From a virus: a stretch of DNA of 64,000 nucleotides. Below, piece by piece: positions 1 through 7,275 of the stretch (positions are counted from its first letter, which is position 1; each line of letters starts with the position of its first letter). The position numbers were made by a program, and so were the translations under genes. The DNA is taken from positions 1 to 64,000 of the IMG/VR virus record IMGVR_UViG_3300044911_002386; one strand, written 5' to 3'. The notes below the pieces were generated by a model. It was not told the origin of the DNA. It ran no database searches and was given only the letters and a program-made list of their open reading frames with translations.

Positions 1-213
1 TCCAAACGGCACACCCGTATCACGGTGGTACTCAGTGAATAGATATTTGTGATTAAATTTCTCGCGGATGCCGATAAAACCATTGCTGGCCTGCACGAAA
101 ACGCCAAAGCCAAGATTTCGACTGGACAGTCTATACACCCAGCCGTTGCGACACTCGTTGAGCGGAATAGTGTTTTCTCGAATTGGAGCAGACCCGGCAT
201 CTTCCTGTGTCAT
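1..213 (-). CDS. hypothetical protein, 3' end cut by window edge
   Basis: Only the first 71 codons are visible; the gene runs off the left edge. The ATG at 211-213 (complement) is preceded by AAAGGAAG, a good ribosome site. The visible part contains NGWVYRLSSRNLGFGVF and GFIGIREKF, alternating hydrophobic and polar residues that suggest a small beta-rich domain. There is no catalytic motif. It is the last visible member of the leftward run of small genes at this end. I do not recognise a function. Confidence 0.6.
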   Translation of the reverse strand, partial: MTQEDAGSAPIRENTIPLNECRNGWVYRLSSRNLGFGVFVQASNGFIGIREKFNHKYLFTEYHRDTGVPFG

Positions 214-251
214 ATCAACTTCCTTTCTCGGGCTGCTCAATGCAGCCGTTC

Positions 252-485
252 TCACTTCGTTCTCTCCAAAAGTCCGTCAAGGACCGCCGCTATCTCGTTG
301 CATTTCACATCGTCCTCATCGGCGTAAATGTCTCGCACCTCTTGCAAAACGAACCGTTCCGATTTGGTAAGCGTGGGTTCTTCGCTGTTAATTACGGCCT
401 GTAGGCGCCGCACTTCTGCCGCGAGTAACGCTATCTCGCGATCATCAGGCCGAGATGCCTCAATTACGTCAGGGTCGATTCTCAT
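252..485 (-). CDS. small protein of the LTDEER...LLERTK family
   Basis: A 77-residue protein. I chose the ATG at 485 because it overlaps the TGA of the gene before it (ATGA, translational coupling); a longer form would start inside that gene. The C-terminus has LTKSERFVLQEVRDIY followed by LDGLLERTK, the signature shared with five neighbours at 482-1904. The N-terminal half (DREIALLAAEVRRLQAV) looks like a short amphipathic helix. The family role is unknown. It is probably a small all-alpha protein, since the shared motif reads as two helices. Confidence 0.6.
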   Translation of the reverse strand: MRIDPDVIEASRPDDREIALLAAEVRRLQAVINSEEPTLTKSERFVLQEVRDIYADEDDVKCNEIAAVLDGLLERTK

Positions 486-907
486 TTGGTTTTCTCCAGA
501 AGTCTGCTTAGTGTGATGGCCCACTCCGCACGTTGAGCAGGATTCATTGACGGCTCGCTAACCATTATTTTCCTAGCCATATTTATCGCCTCCCGCTCCT
601 CGTCGGTGAGGGCGTGTTGGCCGGAAAGGCCATCAATGATTTTCTCGCGATCCGCGTCTGTCACCCACAGCATGACGCTGTACGGTGCCTCATCACGCGG
701 AGGTGCAGGAAGACGCATCCAGTGAGTTGGCCTGCCTGACTCATTCCAGCGCAGGCCGGGTTGAGATTCATCGTCGATCTCTCGCCACGCCATGCCGTAT
801 GCGGCGTTTCCCCAGTGCTGGTCTGCATCGCGGAATCCCAGCACGGCCCCGCCCTTTTCGGGCAGGGATTCTTCAACAGAAATCCACATCGAAAGTAATG
901 TCCTCAT
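482..907 (-). CDS. DUF551-like domain fused to LTDEER...LLEKTK tail
   Basis: A 141-residue protein starting at the ATG that overlaps the preceding TGA (904-907). The N-terminus WISVEESLPEKGGAVLGF and the later HWMRLPAPP are the hallmarks of DUF551, a small phage and prophage domain of unknown function (HW.LP.PP ending). After about residue 95 comes ALTDEEREAINMARKI and RLLEKTK, the motif of the neighbouring paralogues. This is therefore a fusion of DUF551 with the local family domain, which suggests the tail is a mobile module. Function unknown. Confidence 0.6.
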   Translation of the reverse strand: MRTLLSMWISVEESLPEKGGAVLGFRDADQHWGNAAYGMAWREIDDESQPGLRWNESGRPTHWMRLPAPPRDEAPYSVMLWVTDADREKIIDGLSGQHALTDEEREAINMARKIMVSEPSMNPAQRAEWAITLSRLLEKTK

Positions 908-1104
908 TTCGTCCTCTCCAGTAGTGCGCGGAGCGTAGCGGCTGCGCTGTCTGCGCGAATGTATTTCATTTGGTTGATCGCAAACTTCAGAGAATCCCGT
1001 TCCTCGTCGGCGAGTGTCAAGTTTTGCTGCGACGAATCTGGACAAGGCCCCGTCGCCCAGAGCGTTTTTCGCCACTCGGCCATCTGGTCGTCGAAGTCGC
1101 TCAC
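904..1104 (-). CDS. small protein of the LTDEER...LLERTK family
   Basis: A 66-residue protein with LTLADEERDSLKFAINQMKY and LRALLERTK at the C-terminus. The N-terminal 25 residues (SDFDDQMAEWRKTLW) are unlike those of its neighbours. Both ends overlap adjacent genes by four bases (ATGA), so it sits inside a coupled operon. It is one of the shortest forms of the family, so the shared motif itself is only about 35-40 residues. Function unknown. Confidence 0.6.
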   Translation of the reverse strand: MSDFDDQMAEWRKTLWATGPCPDSSQQNLTLADEERDSLKFAINQMKYIRADSAAATLRALLERTK

Positions 1105-1364
1105 CTTGCGCCTCCAAGCCGCTCCAGTAGGCCCCGCAGCGCGTCGGCCATTTCCTCATGTCGCTTGATATGCTCCGGCCCTTCCGCGAACATTCCGATT
1201 GCCAGCCAGACGGCTTCCCACTCATCGGCGGTGAGCGCGGGCTGCGGTGGATGAACCAGCGGGCCTCCTGCACCGCCTGACAAGGACGCCCGCAATGACT
1301 CTCGCTGCTCGTCTGTGAGCGTCACGTTTATTTGCGACGGAACTTGACATTGTGTTTTAGTCAC
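1101..1364 (-). CDS. small protein with two LTDEER-type motifs
   Basis: An 87-residue protein carrying the local family motif twice: LTDEQRESLRASLSGG near residue 16 and LTADEWEAVWLAIGMF near residue 44, the second completed by LRGLLERLGGAR. The ending GGAR in place of TK is atypical. The internal duplication suggests unequal recombination between neighbouring family members. Four-base overlaps with both neighbours. Function unknown. Confidence 0.6.
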   Translation of the reverse strand: MTKTQCQVPSQINVTLTDEQRESLRASLSGGAGGPLVHPPQPALTADEWEAVWLAIGMFAEGPEHIKRHEEMADALRGLLERLGGAR

Positions 1365-1690
1365 TTCGTTCTCTCTAGTAGGTTGCGCAGCGTGTCAACG
1401 CGATCAAACTCTTCGCAGTTTCCAGCGAGTTCTTCCGCCCACTCCACCGCCTCCCGCTCCTCGTCGGTGAGCGTGGGCTGAAAAATCCTCGCAATCCTCC
1501 GCGCCGCAAGCCTCGCCCTGTCTTCGGCGTAACTGTTGCCGCCCTGCCACTTCTTTGTGGTGCCCTCGCGATACCACCGCATGGCGCAGTGGACGATTTC
1601 GGCACCCCGCTCCAGTTGGGATTCCCCGTGAGAACCAGCGGATGCAGGAGACATCGCCTTGTCGTCCTGCGGTGTAGTTTCGTCACTCAT
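1361..1690 (-). CDS. LTDEER...LLERTK family protein with longer N-terminal domain
   Basis: A 109-residue protein. The last 40 residues (LTDEEREAVEWAEELAGN and LRNLLERTK) are the shared family module. The first 70 (EIVHCAMRWYREGTTKKW, RARLAARRIARIF) form a separate, basic, probably helical region. It overlaps the next gene by four bases at 1361-1364. It supports the view that one C-terminal module has been attached to different N-terminal domains within a single operon. Function unknown. Confidence 0.6.
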   Translation of the reverse strand: MSDETTPQDDKAMSPASAGSHGESQLERGAEIVHCAMRWYREGTTKKWQGGNSYAEDRARLAARRIARIFQPTLTDEEREAVEWAEELAGNCEEFDRVDTLRNLLERTK

Positions 1691-1715
1691 GCGATGCTCC
1701 TGATCCTGCGTGTTC

Positions 1716-1904
1716 TCACTTCATTCGCTCCAGCAGCCCCCGCAGCGTGCGTATCTCGGCAACGCAATCGGTGGCTGAGTGCAAGGCCATCTCCACGCAC
1801 CACTCCACCGCCGCCCGCTCCTCGTCTGTGAGCCGCAAACGCTCAACTTCGGCGAAAAAAAAACCCGCGCGCGCTTCGACAATCAGTTTTTCTTTGTCAT
1901 TCAT
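1716..1904 (-). CDS. small protein of the LTDEER...LLERMK family, first of the array
   Basis: A 62-residue protein from the ATG at 1902-1904, the promoter-proximal member of the array. It has LTDEERAAVEWCVEMALHS followed by LRGLLERMK, nearly the minimal form of the family. The short N-terminus (DKEKLIVEARAGFFFAEVE) could extend the helix. A gap of 25 bases separates it from the next member, unlike the ATGA overlaps further down. Function unknown. Confidence 0.6.
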   Translation of the reverse strand: MNDKEKLIVEARAGFFFAEVERLRLTDEERAAVEWCVEMALHSATDCVAEIRTLRGLLERMK

Positions 1905-1913
1905 TGTTGCTTT

Positions 1914-1994
1914 TTATTTCCTGTTCAAAAGCCACAGTATCACTAACAGCCCGCCCGCTGAGATACAGCAGTGCGTCACGTCAACCAATGTCAT
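1914..1994 (-). CDS. 26-residue single-span membrane peptide
   Basis: A very short ORF, ATG at 1992-1994 and TAA at 1914-1916, preceded by GCGAGG as a possible ribosome site. The peptide begins MTLVDVTHCC and continues as an almost uninterrupted hydrophobic stretch (GGLLVILWLL) ending NRK, a classic one-helix membrane peptide with a positive C-terminus. It lies between the tRNA genes and the LTDEER array and reads the same way. Small membrane peptides are common in phages, but existence as a gene is inferred only from ribosome site, length and composition. Confidence 0.4.
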   Translation of the reverse strand: MTLVDVTHCCISAGGLLVILWLLNRK

Positions 1995-2033
1995 ATATGC
2001 CTCGCGATCATAACTAAAACGTCAGCCTCCGAA

Positions 2034-2103
2034 AACTAGTGGCGGGAATCGAACCCGCGACCTGCCGATACAATCCGGCGCTCTACCACTGAGCTACACT
2101 AGT
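2034..2103 (-). tRNA. tRNA with a shortened anticodon arm (identity uncertain, perhaps Thr-UGU)
   Basis: The acceptor stem ACTAGTG/CACTAGT (7 bp), U8-A9, the D-arm GCTC...GAGC and the T-arm GCGGG-TTCGATT-CCCGC are all intact. The anticodon arm is one base shorter than standard: GCCGG, loop ATTGTA, TCGGC, which gives either a 6-base loop or a 4-bp stem. TGT (Thr) and GTA (Tyr) can both be read from the loop. A second, normal tRNA-Thr(UGU) lies at 33950-34022, so this copy may be diverged. CCA is not encoded. Confidence 0.75.
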
Positions 2104-2199
2104 TGTGCCGAGAACTGCCCTACCATCACCGCCGTCACGTATTTCGCCAGTAGGGTGTCAGTCATTAGACGGGACCGTGTTTAGAACACCATCGGCTTA

Positions 2200-2272
2200 A
2201 TGCCCGGGTAGGATTCGAACCTACAACCGAGGGAACCAAAATCCCTTGCTCTGCCAGTTAAGCTACCGGGCA
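2200..2272 (-). tRNA. tRNA-Gln (anticodon TTG)
   Basis: A complete cloverleaf: acceptor TGCCCGG/CCGGGCA, U8-A9, D-arm GCTT/GAGC, anticodon arm AGGGA-TTTTGGT-TCCCT with anticodon TTG, T-arm GTAGG-TTCGAAT-CCTAC. The weak U1-A72 first pair is typical of bacterial tRNA-Gln. CCA is not encoded. It is separated from the other tRNA by about 96 bases in which I see no gene. Confidence 0.93.
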
Positions 2273-2277
2273 ACCGC

Positions 2278-2670
2278 TTATTTTTTACAACAACTGTCGC
2301 ACTGCGTCACAATCCAACCACCAGATCTTTGCTTGCCGGGGTTGCCGCATACCTCACAAGTAACTAATGACATCTCGTGGGCCATGCTTAGCACGCCAAA
2401 AATATACTCGTCAGAATATCCGTCGTGGTAGAGCCGCAATCCGCCAAACTTCTCTTTAATTTGAGCCCAGACAAATTTTGCGTCTGGATTTTCCTGCTGC
2501 ACCTTATTCATGTGCAGGCTGATTAACTCTGACGTGGCGTTAATCAGGCCATACCAGCCGTCGCCGCATTCGCAGCCGAAGCACATCAGGCTTTCTGTCG
2601 GCGGTAATTCCGTAGTCGCGAACAACTCGGGATACGACATTACAAGTTCGTGCTCAAGTTCTGACTTCAT
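2278..2670 (-). CDS. phage protein with C-terminal zinc-binding cysteines
   Basis: A 130-residue protein. The start ATG at 2670 (MKSELEHELVMSYPELF) overlaps the exonuclease gene by 17 bases. It has CECGDGWYGLINATSELI, then AQIKEKFGGLRLYHDGYSD, then CEVCGNPGKQRSGGWIVTQC. This order, with the KEKFGGLR(F/L)Y core and two Cys pairs, recurs in many phage and bacterial hypotheticals; the cysteines probably hold a zinc ion. The role is unknown. Co-transcribed with the DnaQ-like exonuclease upstream. Confidence 0.7.
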   Translation of the reverse strand: MKSELEHELVMSYPELFATTELPPTESLMCFGCECGDGWYGLINATSELISLHMNKVQQENPDAKFVWAQIKEKFGGLRLYHDGYSDEYIFGVLSMAHEMSLVTCEVCGNPGKQRSGGWIVTQCDSCCKK

Positions 2671-3235
2671 TTGGCAATAACTCCAGAAACTTCTTGGCGA
2701 CAGCGATCGTAGCAAGGTTGTCGTTTTCTGCGTTATGGGCCGTGCCGGTTTCAATGTTGAAAAGCGTGCGCAAATGCGGCAAACCACACCCGCCGGAAAT
2801 CATACGTGCTGTCATTAAAAACCGGGCCACAGCACAAGTGTCGAGCGGCGGGTGAGTAAAGTAGTCGCGCCACGCCTTGTCCGGCATCACATAGGCATGC
2901 ATGAACTTCATGTCAAAAGGCACGTTATGCCCTGCCGGCACAAGTTTTTTGACGCCGCTCATAGAAATGGCTTCTTTGACAAACGCCAGAAAAATTTCTT
3001 GGGCCTCTGCCACCGTAAAACCATGCTCATCGTTGTCAGCCAGTTTGATCTGGTTAACTTCCATGGCTCTCGGATGCGTCACGTATTCGGCGTGTTTGAA
3101 CCGCAGGTACACACCTGGGTCAAACCCGTGCGTTGGCACAATGTTGAACTTGCCATCCGTGACAATTGCCGACAGCGTAAGCAGACTGTAGTCAGGAGTC
3201 AGCCCGCCAGTTTCCGTGTCGAAAAACAGATACAT
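2654..3235 (-). CDS. DnaQ-like DEDDh 3'-5' exonuclease
   Basis: A 193-residue protein. Exo I is at the very N-terminus (FFDTETGGL, catalytic Asp and Glu), Exo II near residue 102 (GHNVPFDMKF) and Exo III with the general-base His near residue 165 (AHNAENDNLA). The H...D spacing puts it in the DEDDh branch with DnaQ/epsilon and RNase T. It would remove nucleotides from 3' ends of DNA or RNA, as a proofreading or degradative nuclease. There is no polymerase or BRCT part, so it is free-standing. ATG at 3233-3235. Confidence 0.88.
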   Translation of the reverse strand: MYLFFDTETGGLTPDYSLLTLSAIVTDGKFNIVPTHGFDPGVYLRFKHAEYVTHPRAMEVNQIKLADNDEHGFTVAEAQEIFLAFVKEAISMSGVKKLVPAGHNVPFDMKFMHAYVMPDKAWRDYFTHPPLDTCAVARFLMTARMISGGCGLPHLRTLFNIETGTAHNAENDNLATIAVAKKFLELLPNEVRT

Positions 3236-3237
3236 GC

Positions 3238-3498
3238 TTACTCGAATTCGTTTGGGTGAAAACTGACAAATTGTCCGCCGTCATTGTCGAACAGAATGCC
3301 AGGAGAACCGCCGTTCGTTTCAGCCGCCCGCATTGCAATGCGCTCAAGTTGCCGGTAGATAGTTTTACCCTTTTTTCCGAATTTAAGGGAGAGGAAACCA
3401 AAAACCGTCAAGTGTTTCTCGACACCGCCAAGATCATCTGTCATCTCGTATCGGTTGTCGTCGTCGATATGGCCTTCAAAATCAAAGTTGGGCGTCAT
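3238..3498 (-). CDS. hypothetical protein, 86 residues
   Basis: Its ATG shares a base with the TAA of the gene before it (TAATG), so it is probably translated by re-initiation. It has an acidic N-terminus (DFEGHIDDDNRYEMTDDL), then HLTVFGFLSLKFGKKGKTIY, and ends with ILFDNDGGQFVSFHPNEFE. No known motif. It lies between an uncharacterised 371-residue protein and the exonuclease. Real by its coupling and tight packing; function unknown. Confidence 0.6.
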   Translation of the reverse strand: MTPNFDFEGHIDDDNRYEMTDDLGGVEKHLTVFGFLSLKFGKKGKTIYRQLERIAMRAAETNGGSPGILFDNDGGQFVSFHPNEFE

Positions 3499-4613
3499 TA
3501 AAATATCCTTAATGCAATGAGCTTATCTTGAGTCGGAAATAAATAAATGCCTTGTACCGCGAGTTCACGCGGTTGGTCGTTTCTTAGCAGCACCTCGTCT
3601 GTCTGCTGATCAACTAGCCGAGAAACTATGTAGCCACCTGTATGGCCGTAGTCGGCGTGCAGGGCTACTGCCATGTTCGTACCAGGAACCGGGAGCCGTG
3701 CCGTCGTGGCCGCGGTGACATGTGCCACCATGCTATCTGCTGTTTTAGACGTGTCAACTATTGCCTGTAAAAAGTTAACTGGCGGCTTCGCGGCAAAGGT
3801 TGAAAAAGGAATAACTTTGACGTCGCCCGAAAACGCACCAAGTGCACCGCCGATTACAACACCTTCTGGGTCAATTACAGCCCCAACATTTTCTAAATGA
3901 GCAAACGCCAGGTAGACGTATGCCAGCAGTACTGCCGGTACAGACGTGTAATCCTCGGGCGTTGTGAGCGACGTAATACCGGCCTCAGCCTGCGGAAGTT
4001 GCAGATATTCGCCGGTCTCGAGGATTATGTGCTGCGGGTCAGACCCGAACGAAGCACCCCGAATTTGCGGGCCATGCGGCGCCTTATACAGAACAAGCCG
4101 CATACCCAGACTGCGGCAAATTTTTTCATCGAGCGGTTTTGCTTTGAAGATCTTACTGATGTTCTGCGGCTGAAACAATGCAGTTGCTGTACCCTCAATA
4201 GCCGGCGCGTTCCAATGCGTCTCTATTAGCTCGCTCACTACAGCTTCAAATACTTCGGCCGTCGCTTCTTCGGGTGCGTCTGCAAGGATGTCACTAAAGA
4301 CAGCAATAGCCTTTAACAAGACGAGCATAAGTTTGTCGGCGTCCGCGGGTTCTTTTACGTGCTGTGCTATTGCCTTCTGACAACTTGTGCTCACAGCCTG
4401 CGTGAAAGAGAACTGCAGTTTTTCCCAAGCGACGTCGGGGACCTTGGACGCAAAATTGGCAATAGCCGTGGCGGCCCGTTTGTCCAGCAACTGTGCCCGA
4501 CGCAGCAGTTCGATTACCGCCGCAATAACGAATACCTTTTTTTGCAACTCGTTGGTTTGAATATTTTTAATGAGTTTCGTTACGTGGTCAGAAACAAGAT
4601 TTTTCTCCGACAT
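3498..4613 (-). CDS. hypothetical protein, 371 residues
   Basis: The N-terminal 160 residues are alpha-helical and rich in Ala, Leu and Lys (KVFVIAAVIELLRRAQLL, LMLVLLKAIAVFSDILAD). The C-terminal 200 look like a mixed alpha/beta domain (VVIGGALGAFSGDVKVIPF, GHTGGYIVSRLV). Two glycine-rich turns (GVVIGGALGAFSGD) could bind a ligand, but there is no Walker or Rossmann signature. It ends in a TAATG coupling with the 86-residue gene. I do not recognise the family. Confidence 0.6.
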   Translation of the reverse strand: MSEKNLVSDHVTKLIKNIQTNELQKKVFVIAAVIELLRRAQLLDKRAATAIANFASKVPDVAWEKLQFSFTQAVSTSCQKAIAQHVKEPADADKLMLVLLKAIAVFSDILADAPEEATAEVFEAVVSELIETHWNAPAIEGTATALFQPQNISKIFKAKPLDEKICRSLGMRLVLYKAPHGPQIRGASFGSDPQHIILETGEYLQLPQAEAGITSLTTPEDYTSVPAVLLAYVYLAFAHLENVGAVIDPEGVVIGGALGAFSGDVKVIPFSTFAAKPPVNFLQAIVDTSKTADSMVAHVTAATTARLPVPGTNMAVALHADYGHTGGYIVSRLVDQQTDEVLLRNDQPRELAVQGIYLFPTQDKLIALRIF

Positions 4614-4616
4614 AAC

Positions 4617-5729
4617 CTATTTTCCTATGTATGCGGCGTCGCACGCCGACACTAATTTGCAAAAAGCATCTGAATATGTGCCATCAATAAATACGGTCTG
4701 CCAGCCAGACGGAATAGATGCCAACAATTCTTTAGAGTGTTGCTGTGCCCCAAGCACAACAACCATTCCGCCGGCCGCATTGTCTGGCATACAAGACTGT
4801 AACGTGCGTACGGTCTTGTGTAGCAGACGCAAAGCCCTGTGTGGCTCACCAAGCACGACGAGCACGCCGCCAGGCGGTAAGCATGCCTGTCGCAACTGCT
4901 CGGTCATCACTAACAGATCCACGTACGCTGCTGCGCCGACCGAAGCCCCTAACTCAGCGCCGCGGATTGCCGGTGCTGTGTGCGCCGCAATCTCACCAAT
5001 CTCGGCTTGCACGGTAAGCGGCTTCCTGGCGTGAAAACACGTATGCATGAGATAATCGTCAGCCCAGCGCCCAATGGCTTCGCCGTAGCCGATGCCGTGT
5101 GCCGCCGCAAACTTCGCCATGTCGGTTAAGTCCACGTCAGGGGCTGCGGTCGCCACCGCCGAAAGCGTGACAGCCAAACTAGTCACGTAATCTGTCAGCA
5201 TAAACTCGCGCACGGCTTTGGTGCCGCAATCGGCTACGCCGTCGACACCTAAGAAAAAGCACACCGGTTTCCCGGCAAGCCGGGCCCTGTAAATCGCAGT
5301 CCCGGCGGTGTGTGCGTCATTGCTCGGGGACTTACTGGCACGACGCTTGCACGGTTTAGCGACGGCCGGAACAGTTAACGTGTCAAAGACGGGAAACGAA
5401 CTAGCAAGCGTTGCCGGAAACGTAATGGGTAGCCCGGCCGGTAACTGCTCCGGCTCAAGAACCATCGGCCCTATACCGAGCAAGAGCCACTCTGCTTGCA
5501 CATTCGTATGTGCGGCTATTTGTGCCAGCATCCGTACCGTGATGGTTTTTTTAAACTTTATGCATACGTACAAGTGCCTGTAGTTCACATTTGTGGTGGC
5601 GGCCAGTTGTTTCAGGCTGCCACCAAAAAGAACGTCCGCAACGTGCTGCACGCGAGCACGGTAAACCGACGACTCAGACAGCAGGCGTTGCACCTGCCGG
5701 GCCAGTGAGAGTTTTTTTGGCGAGGGCAT
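4617..5729 (-). CDS. phage-repressor-like HTH N-terminus with unknown alpha/beta domain
   Basis: A 370-residue protein. Residues 30-95 resemble the HTH of phage CI-type regulators: LAATTNVNYRHLYVCIKF as the recognition region and NVQAEWLLLGIGPM, the N..AEWLL.G.GPM ending common in that class. A basic linker (KPCKRRASK) follows, then a domain with GKPVCFFLGVDGVADCG, HGIGYGEAIGRW and PPGGVLVVLGEPHRALRLL, which faintly recalls deoxyhypusine-synthase-like folds. I give that comparison little weight. A regulator that senses a ligand is a reasonable guess. It overlaps the next gene by 56 bases. Confidence 0.55.
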   Translation of the reverse strand: MPSPKKLSLARQVQRLLSESSVYRARVQHVADVLFGGSLKQLAATTNVNYRHLYVCIKFKKTITVRMLAQIAAHTNVQAEWLLLGIGPMVLEPEQLPAGLPITFPATLASSFPVFDTLTVPAVAKPCKRRASKSPSNDAHTAGTAIYRARLAGKPVCFFLGVDGVADCGTKAVREFMLTDYVTSLAVTLSAVATAAPDVDLTDMAKFAAAHGIGYGEAIGRWADDYLMHTCFHARKPLTVQAEIGEIAAHTAPAIRGAELGASVGAAAYVDLLVMTEQLRQACLPPGGVLVVLGEPHRALRLLHKTVRTLQSCMPDNAAGGMVVVLGAQQHSKELLASIPSGWQTVFIDGTYSDAFCKLVSACDAAYIGK

Positions 5730-6729
5730 CGTTTTTTATTTCGCGCATGTATGGTATGAGTGCCCGGCCGGTTTTTGCCAGCAACCCTGTGCCGCTCACC
5801 AACCGCAAACCGTGTGCTGCATGCAGGTACGCCGACGTTAGTTCCGCGTAACCAGTAAGCAACTCCAGAGGATAGCGGCAAAACTCTCCGAAGAGTTCGA
5901 AAAAGTCCGTAGCGAAATCAGGCCGAGTAGCGTCCAATTTTACGCTCTTTAAGTACGTTACTTTTGCACCTCGAATACGCACAACCGGCAATCGGATATT
6001 AGGCCGGCAAATGAAAAACTGCCGCACTTCAATGTTCCAACCTGCTGCGTCAGGAATAACAACCAGCCGCCACAATGATCCACGCGTCGATCGTGCTAAT
6101 TTTTTGCCATCAATTAATTGACGGTAGTTTTGTTTTTGTTTAACAAGCACTCGTCGCAGCAGCCGGGCGTGTTCTTGGATTTGCTTGTGGTCTGTTCCAC
6201 GTATTGGATTAAAACCAGGAGCGGGTACATACCAGCGAACAACGCGACATACGCCCACAAAATTGGAATCATGTTTTAACAACCTATTGATGGCGTGTTT
6301 GACGTACACATAGTGTGCCGTTACTAGGTTGACCGTGCAAAACGGACAAATGTGCGTACGCCAGCACGGCCGTAACTCAACCTGATGCCCATCAGGCGAC
6401 TGATAATGAGCACACGACGGCCGGCAAAACATGCACCGCCGATACGCGCTCTTAAACTTTTTCAAGTCAAAATTTGGATCGTACGGCGACAACCAGCGCT
6501 GCTTTGTAGGCAACCACATTTCGCGGGTGGTCATCTCTTGCAGACGCCAAATCCATAGCCGCCGAAATCGGTTTAATCTACGAGACAGGGTAAAAAGCGA
6601 TTTGCTCTTCATTCCGAGCACGAAGTGCATAGCAAAAATTTTGCTGATGCGTGTGCCCGCCCTGTCTATCCGCCACCGACGATACCTAAAATTTTTGACG
6701 TATTGCGGGAAATCAAATTCAAACGTCAA
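5674..6729 (-). CDS. rolling-circle Rep-like protein lacking an obvious HUH motif
   Basis: A 351-residue, very basic protein. The Cys cluster RRCMFCRPSC ... RPCWRTHICPFC near residues 92-135 could bind zinc, as in plasmid rolling-circle Rep proteins. The region STRGSLWRLVVIPDAAGWN aligns with where such proteins carry GW-H-x-H, but here it continues IEVRQFFICR, so the two metal histidines are absent. The C-terminal YLHAAHGLRLVSGTGLL resembles the Rep ending. The start is TTG, overlapping the previous stop (TTGA). It may be an inactivated or repurposed Rep; assignment is tentative. Confidence 0.5.
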   Translation of the reverse strand: MTFEFDFPQYVKNFRYRRWRIDRAGTRISKIFAMHFVLGMKSKSLFTLSRRLNRFRRLWIWRLQEMTTREMWLPTKQRWLSPYDPNFDLKKFKSAYRRCMFCRPSCAHYQSPDGHQVELRPCWRTHICPFCTVNLVTAHYVYVKHAINRLLKHDSNFVGVCRVVRWYVPAPGFNPIRGTDHKQIQEHARLLRRVLVKQKQNYRQLIDGKKLARSTRGSLWRLVVIPDAAGWNIEVRQFFICRPNIRLPVVRIRGAKVTYLKSVKLDATRPDFATDFFELFGEFCRYPLELLTGYAELTSAYLHAAHGLRLVSGTGLLAKTGRALIPYMREIKNDALAKKTLTGPAGATPAV

Positions 6730-7232
6730 TGGTCTTCGCCTGTTCCTTGGCTAGTGGTTTCCTGACCGCCCTGAATGGCGTCCAGCGTTTCCTGTGCCGG
6801 AGTTAACTCGCCAGCACGTCCGTACTCGATACGCTCGCGCACAAGCTGCGTTGCTATTTCAACATCAACTTCAACGTACGGAATTTTTTCCTTAAGCAAT
6901 TCAAGTTTTGTCGGGCCAACTCCGGCCACATTAATTTCGCCAGGGTTTTGGTCGGCAAAGTCTTCAAGCCTGGCGACCTGCAGTGCGTCTTCGTAAGTAT
7001 CAAATAACAATGCCCGATTGTCTTTGTCAGCAAAAAAACGAACGCCGCTTGGATCGCAAATTACCCAGCGCACAGGACTCTCGCCAGAGTCAATAAACAG
7101 CGGTCGTCGGGGGGCCGCCTGCACTATTGCCGGCGCTTCTGGCGAGCAACAGAACTTGAACTTCTTGCCGCTGTTGCAGGGGCAACGGTCATTGCGACGA
7201 ACGATCATGCCGCCGCGGGGATTGGCAACCAT
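6726..7232 (-). CDS. SEC-C zinc-motif protein
   Basis: A 168-residue protein. RRNDRCPCNSGKKFKFCC at residues 12-29 is a SEC-C motif (CxC...CC), the zinc module of SecA tails and of many small accessory proteins. The rest (RWVICDPSGVRFFADKDN, FDTYEDALQVARLEDFAD) is a separate alpha/beta region. The start at 7232 is supported by AAGGAGG six bases upstream. A 235-base leader with a possible pseudoknot precedes it. The target of the motif is unknown. Confidence 0.75.
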   Translation of the reverse strand: MVANPRGGMIVRRNDRCPCNSGKKFKFCCSPEAPAIVQAAPRRPLFIDSGESPVRWVICDPSGVRFFADKDNRALLFDTYEDALQVARLEDFADQNPGEINVAGVGPTKLELLKEKIPYVEVDVEIATQLVRERIEYGRAGELTPAQETLDAIQGGQETTSQGTGEDH

Positions 7233-7275
7233 ACTGGCCTCCTTGCCGGTCGTTGAGAGGACGAAAGCATATCCA

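Noticed and set aside
2034-2272. tRNA genes as a prophage attachment site
   Set aside because: No integrase and no duplicated tRNA end are visible; the tRNAs fit a phage-borne translation set.
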